DNA of 64,000 nucleotides from Pegea sp. RAD2-039. Lineage: Eukaryota > Chordata > Thaliacea > Salpida > Salpidae. The position numbers were made by a program, and so were the translations under genes. This document shows positions 32,704-44,053 of the stretch, in pieces. The notes below the pieces were generated by a model. That model saw only the letters and a program-made list of their open reading frames with translations. It searched no databases and was not told the origin of the DNA. The DNA is taken from the NCBI GenBank assembly GCA_034620365.1, contig JAQGEQ010000330.1, positions 248,001-312,000 of the forward strand, written 5' to 3'. How positions within the stretch are numbered: the stretch's first letter is position 1; every line of letters starts with the position of its first letter.

Positions 32704-33354
32704 ATGGAGATTTGTAAGAATCAATATGAGTCAGATGGCTTGCTTGTTCGAATAGTGGATACAAAGAAGAACTGGAAAGATTCAGTTGATTATTGTCAGC
32801 AGCTTGGTGAACAGCTAGCTCCAATCAACAATTGGAAGAGATTAAATGATACTTTGAATCAATTAGAAGATTGCTACAAAAATGATGTTGGTGGTGTAAA
32901 GGAATTTAGAACAAATAATAAATATCGTGTCGGGTTATCAATAGAAAATAGAGTTAGATCTTGGAGTGATGGGACATTACTGGATGTTGATGAGCAAAAA
33001 TCTTTGTTTTTTGAAGATGTAGCTCCAAATACAGATGGAAATACATTTTTTATCGAAAATGAATATTTCAAGAAACTTTTATTTGATTCATATTACAATG
33101 ATAGTTCTGAGCTTTCATTTTTATGCTCTAAGAACAAACTGATTCCAATAACAACAGAACTCGCTACAACATCCAAGTATGAACCAACAATTTCAACAAT
33201 TAGTGAAACTGACAAGTATTTAGGAACAACAGCATCAACAAGTTTGTTTATAGTGATTGGTACTATGTCAGGATTTGTTATATTGTTGTTGATTGTATAT
33301 ATTATCTACAAGATAATAAGAAAAAAAAGTTCTTCAACCGTCTTTGCTGCTTAA
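32704..33354 (+). CDS. C-type-lectin-like membrane receptor L8 (short tail)
   Basis: 216 residues, one exon; closest to 16733-17380. Type Y lectin half, Thr/Ser stalk with EPTISTISETDKYLG, transmembrane helix about 180-202, and the same short basic tail ending KKSSSTVFAA. Early residues (VDTKKNWKDS) instead match the type X genes L1 and L2, another sign of exchange. It is followed by family U and satellite M6 in the same order as after L4. No tyrosine signalling motif in the tail; it may act with a partner, but the transmembrane helix has no charged residue to suggest an adaptor. Confidence 0.86.
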   Translation: MEICKNQYESDGLLVRIVDTKKNWKDSVDYCQQLGEQLAPINNWKRLNDTLNQLEDCYKNDVGGVKEFRTNNKYRVGLSIENRVRSWSDGTLLDVDEQKSLFFEDVAPNTDGNTFFIENEYFKKLLFDSYYNDSSELSFLCSKNKLIPITTELATTSKYEPTISTISETDKYLGTTASTSLFIVIGTMSGFVILLLIVYIIYKIIRKKSSSTVFAA

Positions 33355-33463
33355 CTAACTGATCCAGTTTATTCAAAAAGTTGTTCGTTAATTATAAATT
33401 GTTTCTATTTTGTTAAAATATTTATTAAATAAAGTTCAGGAAAGTAAATTCAAACTAAACTAA

Positions 33464-33910
33464 CTAAATTTCATTTCTCCTGATTTTCATTTCAAGTTCT
33501 TCTTGGCAGTTCTTCAACGTTAAAGTTTCGTTAATTTCCATTTCAAAATACTTGGTGGGAAATCTGCCAACTTCATGATATGGCGATGATATGGAGATGT
33601 CTTCTTCATCTATTCCGCTTACGAAAATTTTTATTTGTTTTGTCTAAAAATTTTCTACGTCTGAATAGCATTTAAAATTATCAAATTCATATCAGATGGA
33701 TTCACCAGCAAAAAACGAACATAAAAACATCTTTTGGAATTTTTCGCTGCAAATAGGAAAGACATTTTAAAATCAGACAATTGTTGATAATACTTTTACA
33801 TCATCTTCTTCTATGTGTTTAATTTCTTCACTAAAAAAGAAATCTTTAAAGTTAAAATCGAACAAATTACCCGAAAAAACTCATTTTTTTTTCCGAGATT
33901 TTTACCAAAG
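33464..33910 (-). other. Family U copy 5 with open terminal segment
   Basis: 33464-33617 is the minus-strand counterpart of 18394-18547, with the frame kept (GIDEEDISISSPYHEVG to RRNEI). It differs at a handful of positions, including V to I and YK to CQ. The upstream segment has the TATTTGCAG acceptor-like site and CGAAAAATTCCAAAAGATG. A one-base difference in the T run changes the upstream frame relative to copy 2. Identity unknown. Confidence 0.35.
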
Positions 33911-34517
33911 AATTAAAACTTTCCTGTTCATTCGTTTTGTTATTTCGTTAAAAATTTTAATAAATAAGTTGTTTTTCTACATATGTTTGTATTTATTTCT
34001 TTTAGAGGCTTTTTTTAATCCACAAAATCTGAAAACTTTGACTAGCTTTGAGAATCAAATCTACTTAATTTTTACTAATTTTTTTATAAAATGAATATTT
34101 CAATTTCAAAATAAATAACTTTTATTTTTTACTTGAAATTTTCGAATTTTTTATCTGATAACTTATTATGAAAGATAAATAATAAAACAACTTCTAATAA
34201 TTTGAAAGTTAATTTATTTTGATTACAATATCTTTGAATAGTTTGAAGAACAAAGTAATAAAAAATATATATCTTAATGATAAAAGTGGAAGAAGAAGTT
34301 AGATATTTGCAACTTTTGGTTTGAGCTAACAAAATATCTGACTGAAAGATAAAATGATGTCAGAAGTAATGAGAAGCAACCAGATTTTCAAAATTCAAAA
34401 ACTAGATGAATTTAGAGAAGAACCTTTAATCTATCTAACTTCGAAGTGAATAAATCATTCATTTCAATTCTCAGAAAGAAGCAAGATAACTAAGAGTAAA
34501 GAATCTTTACACAATTA

Positions 34518-36217
34518 GAAAAGATAGGAAGATATCAGAATGAACTGATGCAACTCTGAGACAAGTTGTTAGAAAGTTTGAAGATCAGAATAATTAGATG
34601 ATGACGTCATGTTTGAATCTTCATAAGAAGAGATGGAAGATACCAGAATGAACTGATGCAACTCTGAGACAAGTTGTTAGACAGTTTGAAGATCAGAATA
34701 ATTAGATGATGACGTCATGTTTGAATCTTCATAAGAAGAGATGGGAAGATATCAGAATGAACTGATGCAACTCTGAGACAAGTTGTTAGAAAGTTTGAAG
34801 ATCAGAATAATTAGATGATGACGTCATGTTTGCATCTTCATAAGAAGAGATGGAAGATACCAGAATGAACTGATGCAACTCTGAGACAAGTTGTTAGAAA
34901 GTTTGAAGATCAGAATAATTAGATGATGACGTCATGTTTGAATCTTCATAAGAAGAGATGGGAAGATATCAGAATGAACTGATGCAACTCTGAGACAAGT
35001 TGTTAGAAAGTTTGAAGATCAGAATAATTAGATGATGACGTCATGTTTGCATCTTCATAAGAAGAGATGGAAGATACCAGAATGAACTGATGCAACTCTG
35101 AGACAAGTTGTTAGAAAGTTTGAAGATCAGAATAATTAGATGATGACGTCATGTTTGAATCTTCATAAGAAGAGATGGAAGATACCAGAATGAACTGATG
35201 TAACTCTGAGACAAGTTTTTAGAAAGTTTGAAGATCAGAATAATTAAAAGATGAAGTCATGTTTGCATCTTCATAAGAAGAGATGGAAGATACCAGAATG
35301 AACTGATGTAACTCTGAGACAAGTTGTTAGAAAGTTTTAAGATCAGAATAATTAGAAGATGACGTCATGTTTGCATCTTCATAAGAAGAGATGGAAGATA
35401 TCATAATGAACTGATGTAACTCTGAGACAAGTTGTTAGAGAGTTTGAAGATCAGAATAATTAGAAGATGAAGTCATGTTTGCATCTTCATAAGAAGAGAT
35501 GGAAGATATCAGAATGAACTGATGTAACTCTGAGACAAGCTGTTAGAAAGTTTGAGGATCATAATAATGAGAAGATGACGTCATGTTTGAATCTTCATAA
35601 GAAGAAATGGAAGATATCAGAATGAACTGATGTAACTCTTAGACAAGCTGTTAGAAAGTTTGAAGATCAGAATAATTAGAAGATGACGTCATGTTTGCAT
35701 CTTCATAAGAAGAGATGGAAGATATCAGAATGAACTGATGTAACTCTGAGACAAGTTGTTAGAGAGTTTGAAGATCAGAATAATTAGAAGATCAAGTCAT
35801 GTTTGCATCTTCATAAGAAGAGATGGAAGATATCAGAATGAACTGATGCAACTCTGAGACAAGTTGTTAGAGAGTTTGAAGATCAGAATAATTAGAAGAT
35901 GAAGTCATGATTGCATCTTCATAAGAAGAGATGGAAGATATCAGAATGAACTGATGTAACTCTGAGACAAGTTGTTAGAAAGTTTGAAGATCAGAATAAT
36001 TAGATGATGACGTCATGTTTGCATCTTCATAAGAAGAGATGGAAGATACCAGAATGAACTGATGTAACTCTGAGACAAGTTGTTAGAAAGTTTGAAGATC
36101 AGAATAAATTGAAGATGACGTCATGTTTGAATCTTCATAAGAAGAGATGGGAAGATATCAGAATGAACTGATGTAACTCTGAGACAAGTTGTTAGAGAGT
36201 TTGAAGATCAGAATAAT
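34518..36217 (-). repeat. 109-bp satellite array M6 (about 16 units)
   Basis: The longest reverse-oriented array. Between about 34560 and 35150, units alternate GATGGAAGATACCAG and GATGGGAAGATATCAG, a dimeric higher-order repeat. Most units here contain the intact palindrome in GATGACGTCATG. Confidence 0.95.
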
Positions 36218-36440
36218 TTAGATATAAGCCCTTAGTCAAGCTGACTAAGATTGTAGTGGATGGTAAGTTAAAAAGAAACTTTATAAAAAATTAAAAACAT
36301 AAAAAGGAGTATGAATTAATATAAATTGTGATCGATTTTATAAATTGATTTTTATTTAATTATAAAAATGTTTTGATTTTAATATAAAGTTTATAATAAA
36401 TCACAAACAAATTCGTGAGCTTCTTGTTTTAAACAAAATA
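36218..36440 (+). other. Truncated block B
   Basis: The first ~220 bp of the lectin 5' flank, cut off near 36440. It marks the right boundary of the duplicated lectin cluster. Confidence 0.6.
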
Positions 36441-36878
36441 TTTATCAAATTATTTATTTATAAAATTTCAATGAGAATTCACCTGGTACTTCATCAAAAT
36501 GTTCTTATGCAACGTCATTACTTCCGATGTAAAGTAATTAGCAGATGGAGAAGACTTCCTAGATATGAAGGAACATAGACATGTTTGTTGACATGGCAAC
36601 CGTGGTTATGGTTACGATTATTTTTATAGTAAAAGTCGAGAGCTTGAACCAACGTCGCTATCTTGAGTAATACTTGAAATATTCAGAAACTTAAAAACAA
36701 CTTTGTTTCAAATGAAACTATGTCAAAGTCATAACTTAATTTTAAAATTGAATAATTTCTTTATAAATAGCATCTCTAAATATATGAGTGTAACTTCAAA
36801 AGTTTATTAATTTTAACAAATAATTAGTTACTTAAAAAATTAATAGATTAAATAGATCGAGTTTTTAGATTTCTCAGC
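36441..36878. other. Unique sequence upstream of tRNA-Leu, no gene seen
   Basis: Less AT-rich than its surroundings around 36480-36680; no open frame or known motif that I can support. Confidence 0.4.
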
Positions 36879-36960
36879 GGTAGCGTGGCCGAGCGGTCTA
36901 AGGCGCTGGTTTAAGGCACCAGTCATTTCGATGGCGTGGGTTCGAATCCCACCGCTGCCA
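36879..36960 (+). tRNA. tRNA-Leu-AAG: tRNA-Leu(AAG)
   Basis: 82 nt. Acceptor GGTAGCG pairs with CGCTGCC, discriminator A. The anticodon stem CTGGT/ACCAG encloses loop TTAAGGC with anticodon AAG. It has a long variable arm as expected for Leu, and TTCGAATCC in the T arm. A nuclear-type class II tRNA without intron; no CCA is encoded after the discriminator. All stems are intact, so it is likely functional. Confidence 0.97.
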
Positions 36961-37690
36961 TAAAATTTTAAATTTTTAAACGGAAATAAGAAAGTTACTT
37001 TCTATCTAATTCATTTATTGTATTCATTTATATTATTATATTAGTTGTATAATTTTCTATTAAATAGTTTGACTGCTAACTTAATTAGATTTTTTCATAA
37101 TTTTCTCAATTTCATAATTTAAAATGTAGCTGCTCAAATCAATACTTAATTTTTAATAAATAAAAAATTAAATAATTAAACTTTTGTTATTTATACTCAA
37201 AAGGACTCAATTTTTGTCATTAATTATTTTCTTTATATAAACAACAATTTTTAAAGATTTTCTTTTAAGTGAACTCAGTAAGGGTGTTCTCAAATTTTTT
37301 AAATCTGAATGCTTTTAAATGTAATTTATAACAGTTGGATTTCTTAAACTTGATATATGAGTAAAAAATGGCTGATTTACAAAATGGCCCAATATCGTTC
37401 TTAGCAGTTTTTTTGTTTGTTCTGTTTTCAATTGTATTCATAAACTTTTGAGTTAGTAAAAGATATATTTGTTATTTTATGAAATAATTTAGTATTTGAA
37501 TTTAATTAAATTATGTTTATTATTAGTATTTGTTATTATGCATAAATTTGTAAACAATATATAATTTTATTTCTTATGAGCAAAATAAGTAACAAAAATT
37601 AAATAAAAAAGTTGATATTTTAATAATTCAAACTTTCAACTCGTATTTAAATAATTTAACTTCATCAATAAACTAAAAAGTTTGAATACA
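36961..37690. other. AT-rich intergenic DNA, no gene seen
   Basis: No coding or structural feature recognised. Confidence 0.45.
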
Positions 37691-38180
37691 ATTAGTTAAT
37701 TGTCATGTCAGAATCACTCGCGTTGTTCAAGCAGAAGTTGAACCGTTTTAATATTGCCACAATTGTCATTTTTAAACTGTGATTTTTTAATAATATTATC
37801 TATCTATGTAATTGTTTACTGTCATATGCTTTGAGGACTACTGAAATGTCATGTGTTACATCTTTTGCTTTCTATATTTTTAACTTAATAAATGTTATTT
37901 GTGAGAATGTGTGTTAGCGAGAGATGCTTTCTTCAGGCACCCTCCTTCGCGTTTATTGAAATAATTAAATAATTTTTAAATAATTAAATAAATTAAATAA
38001 TTTTTATATTATTAATATTCCATGTAATTGTTCACTGTTATATGCTTTGAGTGCTACTGAAATGCCATGTGTTACATCTTTTGCTTTCTATATTTTTAAC
38101 TTAATAAATGTTATTTGTGAGAATGTGTGTTAGCGAGAGATGCTTTCTTCAGGCACCCTCCTTTACGTTTATTGTAATAA
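37690..38180 (+). mobile_element. 5'-truncated LINE 3' end, copy 3, with repeated 3' UTR
   Basis: Plus-strand frame IVMSESLALFKQKLNRFNIA to a stop near 37783 matches the C-terminal end seen in copies 1 and 2. The 3' UTR (CTTTGAGGACTACTGAAATG through TTCAGGCACCCTCC to GTTTATTG) occurs twice in tandem, at about 37800-37965 and 38020-38172. The two halves are nearly identical, so the tail duplicated after, or during, insertion. Confidence 0.75.
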
Positions 38181-38628
38181 ATAGATAAATTCAATTATTT
38201 TTGATAATTATTATTATTTTATTATCAGATAACTTCTGTGCAGTGAAGCCGACAAAAAATAAAAGCTCAAAGCAGATGTTAGAAAGGTCTTGTTTATTGA
38301 CACTAAATTAAAACCAATCATAATCAGCAAACATTTTTTCAAGTAAGAATTTTTGCTTGAAATGAAAAAACTTTCCAAAAAATCTTTTGATTAGGTTGAA
38401 TGAAGCTCAATAAAAATTTCTTTATAGTTTGTGAAGGTTTCTTTCGTCAATAAAAGATATTTAAAAAAAAAATAAATTATAAATATAGTTTGTAATCAAA
38501 GTAATAACTTCATTTTTTAAGTCCAAATTTTACACAAAATTATTCTTTTAAGATTAAATTAAATCAAACTAACTTAAAATTGTATCAATTGAAAGTAAAT
38601 TAATATTTTGTAAAACAAAAAAAAAAGC
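38181..38628. other. AT-rich intergenic DNA, no gene seen
   Basis: No coding or structural feature recognised. Confidence 0.45.
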
Positions 38629-38701
38629 CGCCCGATGAGGGACTTGAACCCGCGACCGTTGGATTAAAAGTCCAACGCTCTACCGACTGAGCTAACCGGG
38701 C
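38629..38701 (-). tRNA. tRNA-Lys-TTT: tRNA-Lys(TTT)
   Basis: 73 nt. Acceptor GCCCGGT pairs with ATCGGGC, with one G-T pair; discriminator G. D arm TAGCTCAGTCGGTAGAGC; anticodon loop CTTTTAA with TTT; T loop GGGTTCAAGTCCC. Intronless and well formed. Confidence 0.97.
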
Positions 38702-38890
38702 TTATAAGAACTGCTTTATTTCATTTATTTTTTCATAAGTTCTGTGATTTTTAAAAGCTGTAAAAATATTCTAATTTAAATTTCATAATTTGTTGTTTAC
38801 TGATTAAATTTATGAAATAAAAAATATAATTTTCTAATAAAAATCTTTCAATTTTTAGTAAAAACATTTTAAGATAAAGAAAAAAAAGAA

Positions 38891-38907
38891 TGCCTCGACC
38901 CGGGATT

Positions 38908-38946
<39 letters not shown>

Positions 38947-38963
38947 GACTGAGCTATCAAGGC
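38891..38963 (-). tRNA. tRNA-Phe-GAA: tRNA-Phe(GAA)
   Basis: 73 nt. Acceptor GCCTTGA pairs with TCGAGGC, discriminator A. Anticodon loop CTGAAGA with GAA; T arm CCTGGTTCAATCCCGGG. It lies 190 bp from tRNA-Lys on the same strand. Well formed and likely functional. Confidence 0.97.
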
Positions 38964-39745
38964 CTATGAAAGACAGATAACTTATGTTTACTTAAAACTG
39001 GAGATTTTGTTCTAAAAATGAACTTGAGCTATAAAAAACATTTACGAATGAAAATATGATTGGAAAAAGATGTTTAAAATTATAAATTTTTGTTTATTAA
39101 CAAAACTTAACTTCAAGTTTAACAAATTTTGTTATTGATGTTTAAGTGAAATTATAGTACCTCACAAAAACTACATCATATAACAAAGTTTTGAACGTTT
39201 AATTCAATCTCTTTCAGACAGACTCTTACAAAACTTGATTCAATCTTCTGACTTCCTTATATTTGAAGTACTTCTGCTTGTCAATAAGCTACTTAAAATA
39301 TAAGAATTAAAGATATCTTTCGATATTAAGTTCCAACTCTTGATTTAAAAACTTAATTTGGTTGAAGTTAAATAAATATCTTCCAATCAATTTTTAAGAA
39401 TGCTTTTAAATAATCTAAAGATGAACTTTTTTAAACTTAAAGTTTTATTCAGGTTTTTTATACAATTGAAACTAAAATTAAAAATTAAGTTTTAAAAGAA
39501 TTTTAATAAATAAAAAACTGATTAAAGATTTCTATTTATCTAATTTCTATTTTAAGGATTTCTTTTTACACTAAAAGCTGCTCTAGAACCCAACTTTATA
39601 TAAAATTGAGTTTAATTAGAAGAATATTTTATTTGTGGATTCATTTGAAAAGTTAATTTCTAAAATATTAATTTTTAAATTTTACGAAATTTTAAATCAA
39701 ATTTTAACAACTTTTTTGTAAATGATTTTCAAACACAAAATTTAA
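38964..39745. other. AT-rich intergenic DNA, no gene seen
   Basis: No coding or structural feature recognised. Confidence 0.45.
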
Positions 39746-40406
39746 ATGACGTCATCATATAATCTTGTCAAATTTTTAATAAGAATGCTTGAACAACAAA
39801 ATAAGTTATCAGATGATATCCTAAGTGTTAAAAATGACGTCATAACTCTAGTTAGCCATCAATGACGTCAGAACATCGAGAAAGTCTATTTACAAAGCAA
39901 AAGTAAAATTCCTTCTTAAAATCTCCAATATATAGCCGAATGACGTCAACAAAACCCCGTGGTGATGACGTCATTGAAACCCTTTCATGATGATGTCATC
40001 AATTCCATGTGAGAATGACGTCAACAAAACCCCGTGGTGATGTCATCGAATCCATGTGAGAATGACGTCATCGAAACTTTGTAGCTATGATGTTATTAAA
40101 ACACTTTCATGGTGACGTCATCAACACCCTGTTGTAGATAGCGTCATCGAAAGTCTGTGATGATGACGTCATCAAAGCTCTGTGGTGATGACGTCATCAA
40201 CATTTTCAGCGATTTTTTGAAGAAAAAGTTTTTTTCGGAAAAACAAAATTTGAAAAACTTCAGATGAAGCTAAAACGTCATAGTGATGAAAGAACACACA
40301 AACGCGCGCATATGACGTCACTCATATTAAGTGACGTCATGTGAACTAGCAACAATGATGACGTCATCATAACTGATCAAGAAAAATCGACGATGACGTC
40401 ATTATT
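39746..40406. repeat. TGACGTCA cluster downstream of SZRD1
   Basis: About a dozen exact TGACGTCA sites and several one-off variants in 660 bp. Many are embedded in loose ~30-bp units such as CCCCGTGGTGATGACGTCAT. It lies 3' of the SZRD1 stop codon and may be partly 3' UTR. Same motif as the PGAP1 clusters, in unrelated flanking sequence. Confidence 0.88.
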
Positions 40407-43400
40407 TCAACGCGAATTTCGACTCCCGTTTTTTTTATTGTCATGACGCGATCCGTTTAAAGACGCCGATGACGTCATTGACGCGTTTTTCGATTTTCTG
40501 CAAAAATGAAATTTGTTGGAAGAAATTTTTCAAACAACATTTGGAACCTTTGCTTTGTGCTGCAGGTTTCGTTAGATATTTCTGATGACGTCATATTAGA
40601 AACTTCGACGCCCATAATTCGCTGCCTAGCGCGATTATAATCAGCTTCGCGTTGAGCATAAGTTTTGATCTGAGTTGGAGCCTGCGGTTTCTCGACTTTT
40701 GTGACGTCATCGCATCTTGTCACTGGCCTTCTTAATATCTTCATCTGAACTGGTGGACGCCTGAAATAATGACATCACGGAAGTCTTGTAAGTAATGACG
40801 TCATCACTACCTGGTAAATTGACTCGTGCTTTCGTCAATGGGTCGCGGAAGAATTTTCTTGATTTGAAATCCATCTGAAAAAGAACAGAAAAATGTTTAG
40901 CGAAAAAATTTAGGGTAAGATTTGTTTTATTATCGATTTTCAAGTAATTGTGAAAAAATTTAGAATATAGATTGAAATATAGAAAGATCAGGAAATAATC
41001 AAAGAGCTTGGAACAGGTTTAAAGATCTTAGAGAACATTTAAGAAGCTCAAAACATATTCAGGGGCTAAAGACATATCCAGGGGGCTTAAAGTATATTCA
41101 GGGAGCTTACAGCATGTCCAGGGGACACATAATATGTTTAGTGGACACAGAATATGTTTAGGGGACACAGAATATGTTTAGGGGACACAGAATATGTTTA
41201 GAGGACACAGAATATGTCTAGGGGACACAGAATATGTCTAGGGGACACAGAATATGTCTAGGAGACACAGAATATGTTCAGGGGACACAGAATATGTCCA
41301 GGGGACACAGAATATGTCCAGGGGACACAGAATATGTCTAGGGGACACAGAATATGTTTAGGGGACACAGAATATGTCTAGGGGACACAGAATATGTTTA
41401 GGGGACACAGAATATGTCTAGGGGACACAGAATATGTCTAGGGGATACAGAATATGTTTAGGGGACACAGAATATGTTCAGGGGACACAGAATATGTCTA
41501 GGGGACACAGAATATGTTTAGGGGACACAGAATATGTCTAGGGGACACAGAATATGTCTAGGGGACAGAATATGTCTAGGGGACACAGAATATGTCTAGG
41601 GGACACAGAATATGTCTAGGGGACACAGAATATGTTTAGGGGACACAGAATATGTTTAGGGGACACAGAATATGTTTAGGGGACACAGAATATGTCTAGG
41701 GGACACAGAATATGTCTAGGGGACACAGAATATGTCTAGGAGACACAGAATATGTTCAGGGGACACAGAATATGTATAGGGGACACAGAATATGTCTAGG
41801 GGATACAGAATATCTTTAGGAGACACAGAATATGTCTAGGGGACACAGAATATGTTTAGGGGACACAGAATATGTTTAGGGGACACAGAATATGTCTAGG
41901 GGATACAGAATATGTTTAGGAGACACAGAATATGTTTAGGGGACACAGAATATGTTTAGGGGACACAGAATATGTCTAGGGAACACAGAATATGTCCAGG
42001 GGACACAGAATATGTTTAGGGGACACAGAATATGTCTAGGGGACACAGAATATGTTTAGGGGACACAGAATATGTTTAGGGGACACAGAATATGTTCAGT
42101 GGACACAGAATATGTTTAGGGGACACAGAATATGTCTAGGGGATACAGAATATCTTTAGGAGACACAGAATATGTTCAGGGGACACAGAATATGTCTAGG
42201 GGATACAGACTATGTTTAGGGGACACAGAATATGTCTAGGGGACACAGAATATGTTTAGGGGACACAGAATATGTCTAGGGGACACAGAATATGTCTAGG
42301 GGACACAGAATATGTCTAGGGGACACAGAATATGTCTAAGGGACACAGAATATGTTTAGGGGACACAGAATATGTTTAGGGGACACAGAATATGTTCAGT
42401 GGACACAGAATATGTTTAGGGGACACAGAATATGTCTAGGGGATACAGAATATCTTTAGGAGACACAGAATATGTCTAGGGGACACAGAATATGTTTAGG
42501 GGACACAGAATATGTTTAGGGGACACAGAATATGTCTAGGGGATACAGAATATGTTTAGGAGACACAGAATATGTCTAGGGGACACAGAATATGTCTAGG
42601 GGACACAGAATATGTCTAGGGGACACAGAATATGTTTAGGGGACACAGAATATGTGTAGGGGACACAGAATATGTTTAGGGGACACAGAATATGTCTAGG
42701 GGATACAGAATATGTTTAGGAGACACAGAATATGTCTAGGGGACACAGAATATGTCTAGGGGACACAGAATATGTTTAGGGGACACAGAATATGTTCAGG
42801 GGACACAGAATATGTCTAGGGGACACAGAATATGTCTAGGGGACACAGAATATGTTTAGGGGACACAGAATATGTCTAGGGGACACAGAATATGTTCAGG
42901 GGACACAGAATATGTCTAGGGGACACAGAATATGTCTAGGGGACACAGAATATGTCTAGGGGACACAGAATATGTCTAGGGGACACAATATGTCCAGGGG
43001 ACACAGAATATATCTAGGGGACACAGAATATGTTTAGGGGACACAGACTATGTTTAGGGGACACAGACTATGTTTAGGGGACACAGAATATGTCTAGGGG
43101 ACACAGAATATGTCTAGGGGACACAATATGTCCAGGGGACACAGAATATGTCTAGGGGACACAGAATATGTTCAGGGGACACAGAATATGTTTAGTGGAC
43201 ACAGAATATGTTTAGGGGACACAGAATATGTCTAGGGGATACAGAATATGTCTAGGGGACACAGAATATGTTTAGGGGACACAGAATATGTCTACACAGA
43301 ATATGTTTAGGGGACACAGAATATGTCTAGGGGATACAGAATATGTCACAGAATATGTCTAGGGGACACAGAATATGTTTAGGGGACATAGAATATGTTT

Positions 43401-44053
43401 AGGGGACACAGAATATGTTCAGGGGACACAGAATATGTCTAGGGGACACAGAATATGTCTAGGGGACACAGAATATGTTCAGGGGAAACAGAATATGTCT
43501 AGGGGACACAGAATATGTCTAGGGGACACAGAATATGTCTAGGGGACACAGAATATGTCTAGGAGACACAGAATATGTCTAGGGGACACAGAATATGTCT
43601 AGGGGACACAGAATATGTCTAGGGGACACAGAATATGTTCAGGGGAGACAGAATATGTCTAGGGGACACAGAATATGTTAAGGGGACACATAATATGTCC
43701 AGGGACTTAAAGTATATTCAGGGAGCTTACAGCATGTCCAGGGGACTCAGAGCTTATTCAAGGGGCTCAAAGCTTCTTGGGTCTTTCAATGAAAGTTTGT
43801 TAAAACAAAATAACATTTTATAGATTTGAAGAAAGGTCACCTGATGATGATAGAAAAGAGTTTTTGGAGGTTTCCGACAAATTCAGATTAATTTGATCTT
43901 CATTTGATCTTTGTTTAAGCCTTTTGTTATGAGCTTCTGTTTCTTGTAACTCCTAGTAACAAAAAAAAGGTCAGTTGTCATGACAACATCAGATAATTTT
44001 ACTTTAACATCAGCAAGTTGTTCCCAGTCATCATAAACTACCTCATCTGACAT
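40407..44053 (-). CDS. SZRD1: SUZ domain-containing protein (SZRD1 homologue), 5 exons
   Basis: Exons on the minus strand: 44003-44053, 43841-43952, 40811-40874, 40548-40760 and 40407-40497. They total 531 nt, 176 residues plus stop, and all phases agree. Three introns are exactly 50 nt; the second is 2966 nt. Seen: N terminus MSDEVVYDDWEQLAD (compare human MEDEEVAESWEEAAD), FQIKKILPRP, then VQMKILRRP and the SUZ core YAQREADYNRARQRIMG (residues about 110-126), and a basic Asn/Ser-rich C terminus (GSRHDNKKNGSRNSR). SUZ domains bind RNA; the human relative is a small conserved protein (152 residues from memory). TGACGTCA sites are translated as DDVT and MTSS here too. The exon 1 donor at 44002 was preferred over 44008 because it gives a 50-nt intron. 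The last exon is the least certain. Confidence 0.82.
41035..43775. repeat. 20-bp minisatellite in intron 2 of SZRD1 (about 130 units)
   Basis: Core 41112-43702 of GGGGACACAGAATATGTCTA-type units, with TTTA, TTCA and TCCA variants and a few short or chopped units (for example near 41565, 42985 and 43290). Both ends carry the same degenerate bracket: GGCTTAAAGTATATTCAGGG followed by AGCTTACAGCATGTCCAGGG (near 41082 and 43708). The array therefore grew inside an older, more diverged 20-bp repeat. It accounts for almost all of the 2966-nt intron, which would otherwise be short. Confidence 0.96.

Noticed and set aside
34518-36217. CRISPR-like array (regular repeats)
   Set aside because: There are no unique spacers between short repeats; the whole 109-bp unit is repeated, and the genome is eukaryotic.
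36570-36610. X-box-like GTTGACATGGCAACC near tRNA-Leu
   Set aside because: One imperfect match to an RFX site, no adjacent gene; chance cannot be excluded.
38751-38960. Small open frame beginning MIAQSGERQ on the minus strand
   Set aside because: Its start is the tRNA-Phe gene read as protein.
43635-43823. Open frame across the end of the 20-bp minisatellite
   Set aside because: Repeat-derived, antisense to and within an SZRD1 intron; no coding evidence.
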